From: Streptomyces cucumeris
GTDB lineage: Bacteria; Actinomycetota; Actinomycetes; Streptomycetales; Streptomycetaceae
DNA length: 64,000 nt
Direction of reading: 5' to 3'
NCBI RefSeq assembly: GCF_024295805.1
Contig: NZ_JANCLX010000025.1
Coordinates: forward strand, 62,001-126,000
Shown here one piece after another: positions 18,841-27,869 of this stretch (positions are counted from its first letter, which is position 1; every line of letters begins with the position of its first letter). Position numbers and translations under genes: made by a program. The notes below the pieces were generated by a model. It was not told where the DNA came from. It searched no databases and was given only the letters and a program-made list of their open reading frames with translations.

Positions 18841-19317
18841 AAGGGGGCTCCAAGACCGGACGAAGCCCCGTCGACCGGGGCAGGATGGGCAGCAAACACA
18901 ACCTGATCACCGACGCCACCGGAATCCCACTCGCCGTCACCCTGACCGGCGGTAACCGCAACGACGTCACTCAACTCATCCCGCTTCTGCAAGCTGTGCC
19001 GCCGGTGCGAGGCAAGCGCGGCCGACCCCGACGCCGCCCGGACGTGCTGCTGGCCGACCGCGGCTACGACCACGACAAGTACCGCCGTCTCATCTGGGAT
19101 CTCGGCGTCAAACCGCTGATCGCCCGCCACGGCACCCCGCACGGCTCCGGGCTGGGTACCCAACGCTGGGTCGTGGAGCGCGCATTCGCCCCTCTGCCTG
19201 CACTGGTTCCGCCGCCTGCGGATCCGCTGGGAGATCCGCGACGACATCCACGAAGCCCTCCTCGCCCTGGGATGCAGCATCATCTGCTGGCGTCGGCTCA
19301 AGAACCATCACGCGTGA
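18841..19317 (+). pseudogene. IS5-type transposase remnant, truncated and frameshifted
   Basis: Directly after the TA of the IS630 element the frame reads GSKTGRSPVDRGRMGSKHNL, ITDATGIPLAVTLTGGNRND (first Asp) and DVLLADRGYDHDKYRRLI (second Asp), then QRWVVERAFA. A shift near 19190 is needed to reach the expected end LHWFRRLRIRWEIRDDIHEA and IICWRRLKNHHA (stop at 19315-19317). The N-terminal third is missing on the left, so this is a dead fragment cut by the IS630/IS701 insertions. Confidence 0.85.
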
Positions 19318-19338
19318 GACCAGGCGGACAGCGGCTGT

Positions 19339-19937
19339 CTACAGCGAGACCTTCCGCTCCTCTGCCTTGAGGCCGCGGAGTGTCCAAAGTCCGTACAGAG
19401 CCAACAGCGGTTTGACGACCATCCACTCGCCAGGGCGGTAGTCATCCGCGCGCACCAGCCTCTTTGCAAGATCGGGGCGCTGCCGCCGCAAGTACGCACG
19501 GGCCTTGAGCGCATGAGCTGGCTGTGAGGCGATCTTGATGCGATCCAGTCTTCAAGCAGTGGGATCACGTTCGTGATGTTCTCCCACGTCGTCGCGCTTT
19601 GCTCTTCGAGGAACACCGTGCCATCGAACTCAAGTACCGACCTCGCGTAGTCAGCCATCAGCTGGGCCTCCGTGGCACCACTGCTGGTCGCACCACCGCT
19701 GAAGATCACGTAGGTCCCATTCGCATCGTCAGCGGCGATGGAGCGGATTCCAGCACGGACTCGCCATCGGTTGATCAAGTTCGCCGCCGCTTGGGGATTC
19801 CGGTACCCGCACACGACCACGGCCGTGGAGGTACCCCCGCTCTTCCCCACGAGGGCTCGAGACCAGCGCCAGTTCAACCACTCGCCCCAGGCCAGGGCTG
19901 CAACTCCGACTATCGCCAGTGCCGTCTTCCGCCGCAT
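19339..19937 (-). pseudogene. YdcF/SanA-like (DUF218) membrane protein gene with a frameshift
   Basis: The frame from ATG 19937 has an N-terminal hydrophobic segment (ALAIVGVAALAWGEW) and a DUF218 core: STAVVVCGYRNPQAAANLIN, GTYVIFSGGATSSGATEAQL and ESATTWENITNVIPLLEDW. After LEDWI the similarity continues in another frame (RIKIASQPAHALKARAYL, then WMVVKPLLALYGLW) to a TAG at 19339-19341. One base change near 19540-19555 explains it. The family is linked to cell-envelope or exopolysaccharide roles in other bacteria. The gene adjoins the IS array, so decay after insertion is plausible; a sequencing error is the alternative. Confidence 0.7.
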
Positions 19938-20204
19938 GCGGCGACTCTAGGACACCTCGGTATCAGCCCGCGAAGGAACCAGCCAGGCTACAGACGACGC
20001 ATTCCGTGAGGAGTTCTCAGTACGGCGCTGGCACCTTCCGCGTGAGAGGGGCGGGCCTTGGTGATGTCGGAGTTCGCCGTGTCTATGGGCGTGGCATGTC
20101 CAGCAACCAGGCACGATCCCACCACTGACGGGTCATCGTGAGCGGCCGTGAATCGGATGCCGCTGATGGGTAGTCTGCCAACACAGGGTGGGGGAGGAAC
20201 GGTT

Positions 20205-23200
20205 GTGGTGAGGCTACGGGGGGCAGCGCTCGCCCTTACCGTCACGGTGGTCGTATCAACTGCGTTGTTGGCATTGGCCAGTAACGCGGCGACGGGGGAC
20301 GACCGTTGGCCGGGCGTCCTTGACCAGTTGCGGGAGCACGCCTGGCCCGCGGTCGCTGTGCTACTCGTCGTAGGTGTCGGCGCCACGGTATTGCTCACTG
20401 CTGTCGCGAACCAGATATCCGCCGCCGGGGAAGGTCCTCCAGCTCCCGGCCCGGCGGGCGTACCGGACTGGGTGATTGATCGCGTTCAGACGCAGCAGGC
20501 CATCGCTGCCCTATGTGGTCGACCTCATGGGGCCATGCCCACCGTCACTGCCCTTGAAGGCGCGGGCGGGTTCGGCAAGACCACACTTGCAGATGTCGTG
20601 TGCGCCAACCGGAAGGTGCGGCGACGGTTCCGCGACCGGATCTACCGGGTCACCATAGGACGGGATGTTCGTGGGCGCGCGGCGATCGCGGGCAAGGTAG
20701 GTGAGGTCACACGCTTCATCACAGGTAATGCCGAGGCGTTTGAGGACCCCGAGCTTGCCGGCGCACACCTGGGACGCCTTCTGCAGAAACGCCCAAGAAT
20801 ATTGCTCGTGCTCGACGATGTCTGGGACGCGGAGCAGCTCAGGCCGTTCCTGATCGGCGGCAGGAATTGCATCCGGCTTGTCACCACACGTCGGCGGGAT
20901 GTTCTTCCTGGCATCGCCCGGCGCATCTTGGTTGACGAAATGTCCGCGTCGGAGGCTCGCAGCGTACTGACCAGGGACCTCGCGCCGTTGCCGCACGAGA
21001 CCGTCGAGAGCCTCCTAGAGGCCACGGGTCATTGGCCGTTACTACTGCGTCTCATCAACCGAGTGATATTCGCCGAGGCAACCCTGGCCAGCGGAGAATC
21101 GGCTCGCGTGGCGGCAACCACGGCGGCAGGAGCGCGCGTATCGCAGCAGCTGAGCGAAGCCGGTCCGACTGCCGTCGACGATCCGTGGGACACTGCGGAT
21201 CTGAACGACCCGTTACAGCGGACCAAGGCTGTTCGGGCCACTATCGAGGCTGCCGTACGGCTGTTGCCGGAACGCGGCGCGGAACGATTGACCGAACTAT
21301 GCGTTTTCTCCGCCGACGATGCTGTCCCGGTGTCATTGGTCGAAACGCTGTGGCGGAAACAGGCCGGGCTGAGCACCACCGAATCGCAGGCCCTGCTGCG
21401 AAGGATCACGAGTCTGTCCCTCGTGAACCCGGTTCGCGGAGAGACAGGAGCACTGGCGCTGCACGACGTCGTTCGCGACTACCTCCGGGCAGAATTGGGG
21501 CCTGCGCACCTCACACTGCTGCACGAGTCGCTCGTCGATGCCGTGGCCGGCCACATGCCGTCCGCAAGCCAGCTCCTCCCGGATCGAACCGCTCCCAGCA
21601 GATCGTGGTGGGCGGCGGAGCACGGATACCTGCTCGATCACCTCATCGATCACCTTCTGGCGGCCGGGCGGAACGCCGAAGCCGAAGCCACCATCAGCGA
21701 TATCCGCTGGATTGAAGCACGCCTCCTGCACCAGGGACCTGCTGCGACGCAGAACGACTGCCTCCGGGTCGCCACCGAGTCATCGATTCAGCGAGGCCGT
21801 GCTATCGGCCGAATCGCGCACCTCTTGGCGCCGACCGACCCCCCAGAGGCTGTCGTCGGCATCCTTCACGAGCGCCTATTCCCCATCGCCGCCTGGCAAG
21901 ACGAGATCATCGCGCGGCGTGCAGAACGCCCTGCTTCGGCCCTGATCGATGATGGCGACTTGCCTGATCTGCCTGATCCCTCCATGGAACGCACCCTACT
22001 GGGCCACACCGATCAGGTGCTCTGTCTGGCATTTTCACCCAATGGCACACGGCTCGCCAGCGCGGGCGACGACGGCTTCATCCGTCTCTGGGACCTCGAA
22101 TCAGGCAGCACCGCTCACGCCATCAAACTCAGATTCGGTTCCCTCAACCGGATCCGAGCCCTGGCCTACTCGCCCGACGGAACCCAGCTGGCCGCTGCAG
22201 GGTCCTTCGGAGTCAGGCTCTGGGACCTGACCACTTACACCGCCGTCCGCTCCCTGCCCCGCCGCCACGCCGGCAAGACCCGTGACCTCGCGTATGCGCC
22301 GGACGGGACCCAACTCGCCACCGTCGGCCACGATGACAAGGTTCGGATCTGGAACCCGGCCACCGGCAAAATCACCGCTGTCCTCGGCGGGCACACCGGC
22401 AGAGTTCGCGTACTGGCCTACACTCCCGACGGCCGGAAGCTCGCCACAGCGGCCGACGACGGAACGATGAGGGCCTGGGACCCCGTCACCGGAGCAACTC
22501 TCGTTGCAGCTCGCGGAAACGCCTGCAAAACCCGTCTCCTGGCCATCTCCGACTCGCATTACGTCGTCGCCGGAAACATGACCTATGAACATCCGTTCGC
22601 AGAAATCCATCACAGAGCCACGGGCGAACTGGTGCACGAGATCAGCCTCGACTCCAGCAGGCTGGAGGCAGCGGCGTGCTCGCCCGACGGTGCGCAACTG
22701 GCCACGGCGGGAGCTGACGGGACAGTGCAACTCTGGGAGACTGCTACGGGTGTCGCTGTCCATGGGTTGCGCCGCCACCTTGGCCGTGTAAGGGCCCTGG
22801 CCTATTCCCTCGACGGAATGCGCCTCGCCAGCGCGGGAGCAGACAATGCGGTGCGCGTCTCGAATCCCTACGCCGACGCCAGCGAATTGCGCTTCGCAGC
22901 CGCGCGGAGCCTCGACCTCTCGCGGGACGGAACCCGGGCCGCCATCGCCCTTTCTGACAGAAGAGTAGTCATCGTCGAGACAGGTTCCGATGGTTGGCAC
23001 GACTATACGATGCGTAGCGTTACCATTCCCGAGCACGCCGTCTGGAGGTTTCCGGTCGCTATGTCCTCGGACGGAGCCCATATCGCCACCGGTGGTGCCG
23101 AAAACCATGCCATCCGGATTCGGAATCAGCAGACCGGCGACGTGACCGACACTCTCTCCGGACACAGGCGGAAAATTCGAGCGTTGGCGTACTCGCCGGA

Positions 23201-23765
23201 CGGGACTCAACTCGCTTCGGGTGCCAGCGACGGCGTGCGGCTCTGGGAACTGGCCTCTGGGGCGTCCATGCTTCGCCGCGTAGGCGGTAACGTGTTGGCG
23301 TACGCCCCCGGAGGGGGCGAACTGGCCACTGTCGGCGGTTTCGGTTTCCTCGGCTATCTGTTAGATCCGGTCACCGGCCGGCGTAAAGGGCTCTATAAGC
23401 ATCCCGAGCGTGTGCTCGCGCTTGCGTACTCGCCCGACGGAGCCGAACTCGCTGCAGGTCTCGAGAACGGCCGGGTGATCGTATGGGACCGGACAACCGC
23501 CGACACCCAACTCCATTCCTTCGGCGCCCATACCGCCGCAGTGAACGCCGTCTCGTACCCGCCCGACGGCCTCTACATGGCAACGGCCGGCGCAGACCTG
23601 TCCTTGCGGATTTGGGACCGCCAAGGCACCCCGGTCACCATGACGCGAACCGAGCGGGTCCTCGAATCTCTGGCGTGGGTCGCGGATGCCACCGGTTGCG
23701 GCATCATCGGCGGTGGTGAGGGCGGATGGTACGTCTGGAAGTTCAAAGCAGCCAGTATCCGCTAG
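20205..23765 (+). CDS. Membrane-anchored STAND NTPase: NB-ARC domain plus 14 WD40 repeats
   Basis: The protein has about 1186 residues from GTG 20205, chosen because GGGGAGGAA is just upstream (in-frame starts also exist at 20148, 20157 and 20208). Two hydrophobic stretches (about 6-27 and 48-72) should anchor it in the membrane. An NB-ARC NTPase follows: Walker A GAGGFGKTT near 119, Walker B ILLVLDDVWD near 200, RLVTTRRRDV, GHWPLLL in place of GLPL, and LHDVVRDYL in place of MHD near 424. The C-terminal half has 14 WD40-type repeats (LAYSPDGTQLA... LWD), enough for two seven-bladed propellers. This is the Apaf-1-like STAND layout: ligand sensing by WD40, then NTP-driven oligomerisation. No enzymatic effector domain is seen, so the membrane segments may be the effector. 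It could be a signalling or a defence protein; nothing nearby decides. Confidence 0.85.
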   Translation: MVRLRGAALALTVTVVVSTALLALASNAATGDDRWPGVLDQLREHAWPAVAVLLVVGVGATVLLTAVANQISAAGEGPPAPGPAGVPDWVIDRVQTQQAIAALCGRPHGAMPTVTALEGAGGFGKTTLADVVCANRKVRRRFRDRIYRVTIGRDVRGRAAIAGKVGEVTRFITGNAEAFEDPELAGAHLGRLLQKRPRILLVLDDVWDAEQLRPFLIGGRNCIRLVTTRRRDVLPGIARRILVDEMSASEARSVLTRDLAPLPHETVESLLEATGHWPLLLRLINRVIFAEATLASGESARVAATTAAGARVSQQLSEAGPTAVDDPWDTADLNDPLQRTKAVRATIEAAVRLLPERGAERLTELCVFSADDAVPVSLVETLWRKQAGLSTTESQALLRRITSLSLVNPVRGETGALALHDVVRDYLRAELGPAHLTLLHESLVDAVAGHMPSASQLLPDRTAPSRSWWAAEHGYLLDHLIDHLLAAGRNAEAEATISDIRWIEARLLHQGPAATQNDCLRVATESSIQRGRAIGRIAHLLAPTDPPEAVVGILHERLFPIAAWQDEIIARRAERPASALIDDGDLPDLPDPSMERTLLGHTDQVLCLAFSPNGTRLASAGDDGFIRLWDLESGSTAHAIKLRFGSLNRIRALAYSPDGTQLAAAGSFGVRLWDLTTYTAVRSLPRRHAGKTRDLAYAPDGTQLATVGHDDKVRIWNPATGKITAVLGGHTGRVRVLAYTPDGRKLATAADDGTMRAWDPVTGATLVAARGNACKTRLLAISDSHYVVAGNMTYEHPFAEIHHRATGELVHEISLDSSRLEAAACSPDGAQLATAGADGTVQLWETATGVAVHGLRRHLGRVRALAYSLDGMRLASAGADNAVRVSNPYADASELRFAAARSLDLSRDGTRAAIALSDRRVVIVETGSDGWHDYTMRSVTIPEHAVWRFPVAMSSDGAHIATGGAENHAIRIRNQQTGDVTDTLSGHRRKIRALAYSPDGTQLASGASDGVRLWELASGASMLRRVGGNVLAYAPGGGELATVGGFGFLGYLLDPVTGRRKGLYKHPERVLALAYSPDGAELAAGLENGRVIVWDRTTADTQLHSFGAHTAAVNAVSYPPDGLYMATAGADLSLRIWDRQGTPVTMTRTERVLESLAWVADATGCGIIGGGEGGWYVWKFKAASIR

Positions 23766-23785
23766 GTCGCGCAAAGCGCGAGATC

Positions 23786-24025
23786 TCACTGCGCAAGGTG
23801 ACATTCCGGTAAGGCATCGGGGGCGATGACCCTTTCACCAGGGTGGTCGACCGGCCTCCCCGGCATACGATGCGCGGCCGGCGACCTCCCAGTGCAGAAC
23901 TCCTCGGCCTCCCTCCACAGGTGCTCGTCGTCCGTCACCAACTCATTGGCCATACCCGTCAACCGGAACCGCCCTTGCTCGCACGGGAGAAGCGGTCCGA
24001 TCCGCTCCCACAGCTCATCCGACAC
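23786..24025 (-). pseudogene. Short IS5-type transposase N-terminal scrap
   Basis: Read leftward from 24025, the segment begins MSDELWERIGPLLPCEQGRF, a sequence typical of the first residues of IS5-group transposases. Nothing after about residue 25 is recognisable. It is probably a leftover of an insertion sequence beside the STAND gene. Confidence 0.35.
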
Positions 24026-24234
24026 GACCGATGGTGCAGCCCCATGTGGCCTGAGTGCTCAACCCGCCCGTCCGACACCAACGCTGGAACCAAGGGCTTC
24101 ATCGCGTTGGCTGGCGGCGGATATGCGACATCACCCATGAAGAGCAAGGACGCAGTCGCATACCTGCCAGCCACCTCGCGACCGAACCTGTGAACTGCTC
24201 GCGAAACACCATGCCTTTCACAGGACGGAACACC

Positions 24235-25461
24235 ATGCCGATGACCACCACCGCTCCAGTCGACGGCCAGCTCCCATCCCCCCGATCCCCGCTGATGGGG
24301 TGGTCCGCTGTGGTCTCGGTGATGCTGGGAATCTTCGCCATCGTCACCACCGAGATCCTGCCGATCGGTCTGCTGACCTCGATCGGATCCAGTTTCACCA
24401 TCTCGGACGGGCGGGCTGGACTGATGATGACCATGCCCGGCCTCCTCGCGGCCATCGCCGCCCCACTGGTCACCACCGCCACGGCACGCTTCGACCGCCG
24501 ACTGATGCTGTGCGTCTTCATGCTCTTGCTGGCACTGGCGAACTTCCTTGCCGCCGCGGCACCCGACTACTGGCTCATGCTGACTTCACGGATCATGGTC
24601 GGCATCACGATCGGCGGCTTCTGGTCGATCGGTGCCGGGTTGGCGGAGCGACTGGTGCCACCGGCCTCGGTCGGCAGAGCTACAGCTGTGATCTTCTCCG
24701 CCGTCCCCCTGGGATCCGTCCTCGGTGTGCCGACCGGCACCCTCATCGGAGATCTCGCCGGATGGCGAACGGCCTTCATCCTCATGGGAGCGCTGACGGT
24801 CGGCATACTGGTCATGCTGCTCGTGCTCGTGCCGCCGCTTCCTCCGGTCCAGGCCACACGGCTGGGTGTCCTGGGCGGCATGCTCCGCAGCGTCAACATC
24901 CGGTTCGCACTCCTGCTGACGTTCCTCGTCGTGCTGGCCCACTTCGGCACCTACACCTACGTGACACCGTTCCTGGAACAGGTCACCCACGCCAGTGCTG
25001 GTCTGATCACCACATTCCTGCTGCTCTACGGTGCCGCCGGGATCCTCGGCAACTTCCTGGGCGGCGCCTGGGTGGCCCGGTACCCCCGGGCCGTCTTCGG
25101 AGTCGCCGCCGGACTGATCGCCACGGTGACCCTCCTGCTTCCAGCCTTGGGCCGCTGGGAGACCGGCGCAGTGACACTGCTGATCATATGGGGCATCGCG
25201 TATGGCGCCGTGCCAGTCGCGTCGCAGACCTGGTTCTCCAAGGCGGCACCGCATGCCCCGGAAGCGGCATCGGTCCTGTTCACCGCCTCCTTCCAGGCAA
25301 CCTTCTCCATCGCCGCACTCGCGGGGGGAATCATCCTGGACCGCACCTCTCCGTCCACGGTCATGCTCCTGGGCGGCTGCACCGCGGTTCTCATGGTCCT
25401 GGCAATAGGGGCTCGCTTCGCCCAACGCCTCGCCGGTCCGGGCTGCAAGGAGCGATCCTGA
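24235..25461 (+). CDS. DHA1-type MFS efflux transporter
   Basis: The protein has 408 residues from ATG 24235; ATGs at 24211 and 24241 are alternatives, and an upstream extension to 24055 lacks membrane-protein character. Twelve hydrophobic segments and MFS motifs are visible: EILPIGLLTSIGSSF, RFDRRLMLCVFMLLL, SRIMVGITIGGFWSIGAGLA, VPTGTLIGDLAGWRTAFILM. This pattern matches AraJ/YdhP/Bcr-like DHA1 exporters of drugs, sugars or amino acids. It is a single gene with no partner and the substrate is unknown. Confidence 0.88.
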   Translation: MPMTTTAPVDGQLPSPRSPLMGWSAVVSVMLGIFAIVTTEILPIGLLTSIGSSFTISDGRAGLMMTMPGLLAAIAAPLVTTATARFDRRLMLCVFMLLLALANFLAAAAPDYWLMLTSRIMVGITIGGFWSIGAGLAERLVPPASVGRATAVIFSAVPLGSVLGVPTGTLIGDLAGWRTAFILMGALTVGILVMLLVLVPPLPPVQATRLGVLGGMLRSVNIRFALLLTFLVVLAHFGTYTYVTPFLEQVTHASAGLITTFLLLYGAAGILGNFLGGAWVARYPRAVFGVAAGLIATVTLLLPALGRWETGAVTLLIIWGIAYGAVPVASQTWFSKAAPHAPEAASVLFTASFQATFSIAALAGGIILDRTSPSTVMLLGGCTAVLMVLAIGARFAQRLAGPGCKERS

Positions 25462-25674
25462 ACGGGCTGAAACACGCCCACAGGCACTTCTGTCCAACGC
25501 TTGCCACGTCGTCCCTCGCCCAGGCACCCCCGGTGGGGTGACTTCCCGAGCGGCGGCCAACCGGTACGAGAAGCGGGCGTACCTTTTCACGGGACACTCA
25601 CCGTCGCCGCGATCCGGCTCTGGCCTCATCCGTGACCGCCAAGCCCCTGTGCGACGAGTGCCCACCGGGGTTGT

Positions 25675-25887
25675 TCATGTACCGGTGTCCTCGGCCAGGG
25701 TATGGGCGACCAGAGCGTTGGCGTGGCCGTGCCCCAGGCCGTGTGCGGTCTTCAGCCAGGTGACGAGTTCCATGTGCTTGGTCAGCGGTGAGGAGCGGAT
25801 GAGATCCTTCCATTCCGAGATCGGGCGGCCGTACTTCTTCTCGATCGAGGGGAAGTAGCTGGCAGGGCCTTTCGGCGTGGCGGTCAT
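25675..25887 (-). CDS. Small DUF4287-domain protein
   Basis: The 70-residue protein carries the DUF4287 pattern: SYFPSIEKKYGRPISEWKDL, HMELVTWLKTAHGLGHGHAN and ALVAHTLAED. These small proteins of unknown function are common in actinobacteria, sometimes as the N-terminal part of longer DUF4287-DUF5655 proteins. It follows the DHFR-like gene on the same strand by about 50 bp, so the two may share a transcript. Confidence 0.85.
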   Translation of the reverse strand: MTATPKGPASYFPSIEKKYGRPISEWKDLIRSSPLTKHMELVTWLKTAHGLGHGHANALVAHTLAEDTGT

Positions 25888-25938
25888 ATCAGGTTCTGCC
25901 CTTCTGGCGATGCGGGTATTTCGGGTGCGGGAGCCTGG

Positions 25939-26511
25939 TCAGCGGACAACGTCGAAGACGTTCTTCTGCAGACCGTTGGCGTACGCCTCGTGCTCGACGA
26001 GCTTCAGCTTCTGTGTGTCCTTGTCGGTGGCGCTGAACAGGCGCTTGCCCGCTCCCAGGAGGAGAGGGAAGACGAGGAGGTGGTAGCGGTCGATCAGACC
26101 GGCGTCCGAGAGGGCCTGGTTCAGAGAGGCGCTGCCGTGGAGGATGATCGGACCGCCCTCGGTCTCCTTCAGCGCGGCGACGTCGTCGAGCGAGCGCAGG
26201 ATCGTGGTCTCGCCCCAGTTCGCCACCAGGTCGTCGTCGGTGAGGGTGGTGGAGACGACGTACTTCGGCATCACCTTGTAGTCGGCGAAGTCCGCCATGT
26301 CCGGCCACACCGGGCTGAACGCCTCGTAGCTGGTCCGGCCCATGAGCATGGCGGTGGCTTCCTGCTGCTCGCGGCCCTTGATCTCGAACGCCTCGGGCAG
26401 GAACTCGATGTCCTTGAAGGTCCAGCCGGAGTTGCGGTAGCCGGGCTCCCCGCCCGGGGACTCCACGACGCCGTCGAGGGAGACGAAGGCAGTGCTGATC
26501 AGGGTACGCAT
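25939..26511 (-). CDS. Dihydrofolate-reductase-like (RibD C-terminal domain) oxidoreductase
   Basis: The 190-residue protein starts at ATG 26511 with AGAGGAA just upstream. Motifs are the N-terminal LISTAFVSLDGVVESPGGEP, AMLMGRTSYEAFSPVWP near 53, KYVVSTTL, the NADPH-binding GGPIILHGSASLNQALSDAG near 125 and YHLLVFPLLLGAGKRLF. These single-domain RibD_C proteins are NADPH-dependent reductases of unknown substrate, often stand-alone in Streptomyces. An in-frame ATG at 26568 gives an unlikely extension. Confidence 0.9.
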   Translation of the reverse strand: MRTLISTAFVSLDGVVESPGGEPGYRNSGWTFKDIEFLPEAFEIKGREQQEATAMLMGRTSYEAFSPVWPDMADFADYKVMPKYVVSTTLTDDDLVANWGETTILRSLDDVAALKETEGGPIILHGSASLNQALSDAGLIDRYHLLVFPLLLGAGKRLFSATDKDTQKLKLVEHEAYANGLQKNVFDVVR

Positions 26512-26702
26512 CTCTGGGATTCCTCTGTATCTCGCGTCTGGGTACAAGAAGTTCTTCAGCTGGTGCACGCTTCGAGCACAACGCGCCGCCGCGGCACACC
26601 TACCGTGATCTCTGACTGCCGACCCTGGGGAAACTCATCGGTCGCCGCATCCGGCCTTCACCACGATCCACGCCGTACGGGGGGACTGAAAGAAAAGGAG
26701 GC

Positions 26703-26900
26703 CCGAGCTGGAGCGGTTCTTCCCTCTCGACGACGTCGACCATGCCCTGATCGGCAAACGACACGGACATCAGAACCGCCTTGGGTTCGCGCTCCGGATG
26801 TGCACGGTGCGCTACGTCGGGCTGTTCCTGGAGGACCCGCTCGCGGTGCCATGGTCGGTCATCAAGCACCGCTTGTTCGGTACGTTCCTGCGGGATCACC
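26703..26900 (+). pseudogene. Tn3-family transposase fragment (DUF4158 region)
   Basis: In the plus strand the stretch LERFFPLDDVDHALIGKRHG, HQNRLGFALRMCTVRYVGLF and LEDPLAVPWSVI matches the first conserved block of Tn3 transposases (DUF4158). There is no start codon in a sensible place, and similarity ends after about 65 residues, followed by unrelated sequence. It is therefore a relic of a Tn3-type transposon. Confidence 0.75.
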
Positions 26901-27031
26901 GAGCAGCGGCTGTACGCGGCAAGCGCGGACAGAACATGCAGGCGCACCGGGACGGTTCAGGAGGACCAGGTTGGTTCGTTCAGCCTGGTCCTCAATGCCG
27001 CCGTGCCCTGGATGACCGCTACCTCGACGCG

Positions 27032-27709
27032 TCAGACGGAGTCGGGCGGCAAAGCGCCGAGAACGGCCGCGAGGCTATGCGGGTCGCGGCGGGCGATGTT
27101 GTGGCCAACAGGAATCTCGTGAACCCGCCAGCCTGAGTCCTTGCGCAACCGTTCGGTCAGCGTCACGAACGGGCTACCTGCCCACGCGCCACCGCTGATG
27201 AACGTTCGGCCGGGCGCGCGGCTGGGGTTGCCTCTCAGCCTGATCGACTGGACAAAGCTTGCCATCGGGTGCGGTCGCGCGCGAGGGTCGAGCCCATCAG
27301 GCACCGCGACCCATCGACCGTCGGCGCGGGCGCCGGCTATGAACAACTCCCGGAAGCTGTCGCTGGTCAACGACCAGCACGAATCCCCGTCGTCCGGGAC
27401 GTAGGCGTCGATGAAGACGAGGTGATCGAGGCGGTGGCCGAGCCGATCCGCGACACCAGCGATCACCATTCCGCCGTAGCTGTGCCCGCACAGTGCGAGG
27501 GGCATCTCGTCGCTACGGTCAATGACCTCGGCTACCTGATCAATATGGGTGTCGAGGTTCGGCGGACGGGCGGTATCAACTGGGCCGTCCAACTCCAATC
27601 CTGACAGGGTCACCGCCTCAACGTGGTGACCCTCTCGGTGCAGCTCGGCAGCCACCGAGTCGAACACCCATCCGCCTTGCCAGCCACCCGGCACCATCAC
27701 GAACTTCAC
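27032..27709 (-). CDS. Alpha/beta hydrolase (esterase-like)
   Basis: The protein has 225 residues from GTG 27709 (VKFVMVPGGWQGGWVFDSVA), the usual start for this family; the frame is open to 27943, but the extra part is low-complexity Arg/Pro. It has the oxyanion strand MVPGGWQGGW, the nucleophile elbow ALCGHSYGGMVIAG (Ser near 95), an acidic region (IDAYVPDDGDS) and the catalytic His in EIPVGHNIARRDP near 207. The fold covers esterases, lactonases and haloperoxidase-like enzymes, so the substrate stays open. It is a lone gene, about 160 bp from the GH43 gene. Confidence 0.85.
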   Translation of the reverse strand: MKFVMVPGGWQGGWVFDSVAAELHREGHHVEAVTLSGLELDGPVDTARPPNLDTHIDQVAEVIDRSDEMPLALCGHSYGGMVIAGVADRLGHRLDHLVFIDAYVPDDGDSCWSLTSDSFRELFIAGARADGRWVAVPDGLDPRARPHPMASFVQSIRLRGNPSRAPGRTFISGGAWAGSPFVTLTERLRKDSGWRVHEIPVGHNIARRDPHSLAAVLGALPPDSV

Positions 27710-27869
27710 CGCGCCATCGTAGGTCAAGCAGATCCCCACGAGGGACCGGAGCGGAGGGCCGACTGCTCGCGGCGGCACACCGGTCGGCCGCCCTCGCCGA
27801 CCGGGGCGAGGGCGGTCGTGCCGGGACCACCGCCAACTGCCGCTACCACGTCCGTGGCCATACGTGTCG

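Noticed and set aside
20148..20204. Start of the STAND gene at GTG 20148
   Set aside because: No ribosome site precedes it, whereas GGGGAGGAA lies directly before the GTG codons at 20205/20208.
24055..24234. N-terminal extension of the MFS transporter from 24055
   Set aside because: Polar, low-similarity sequence before the first membrane segment; the part overlaps an IS-derived scrap.
20205..27709. A full phage-defence island around the STAND gene
   Set aside because: No restriction-modification, toxin-antitoxin, nuclease or other defence gene was recognised nearby; one STAND protein is not enough to call an island.
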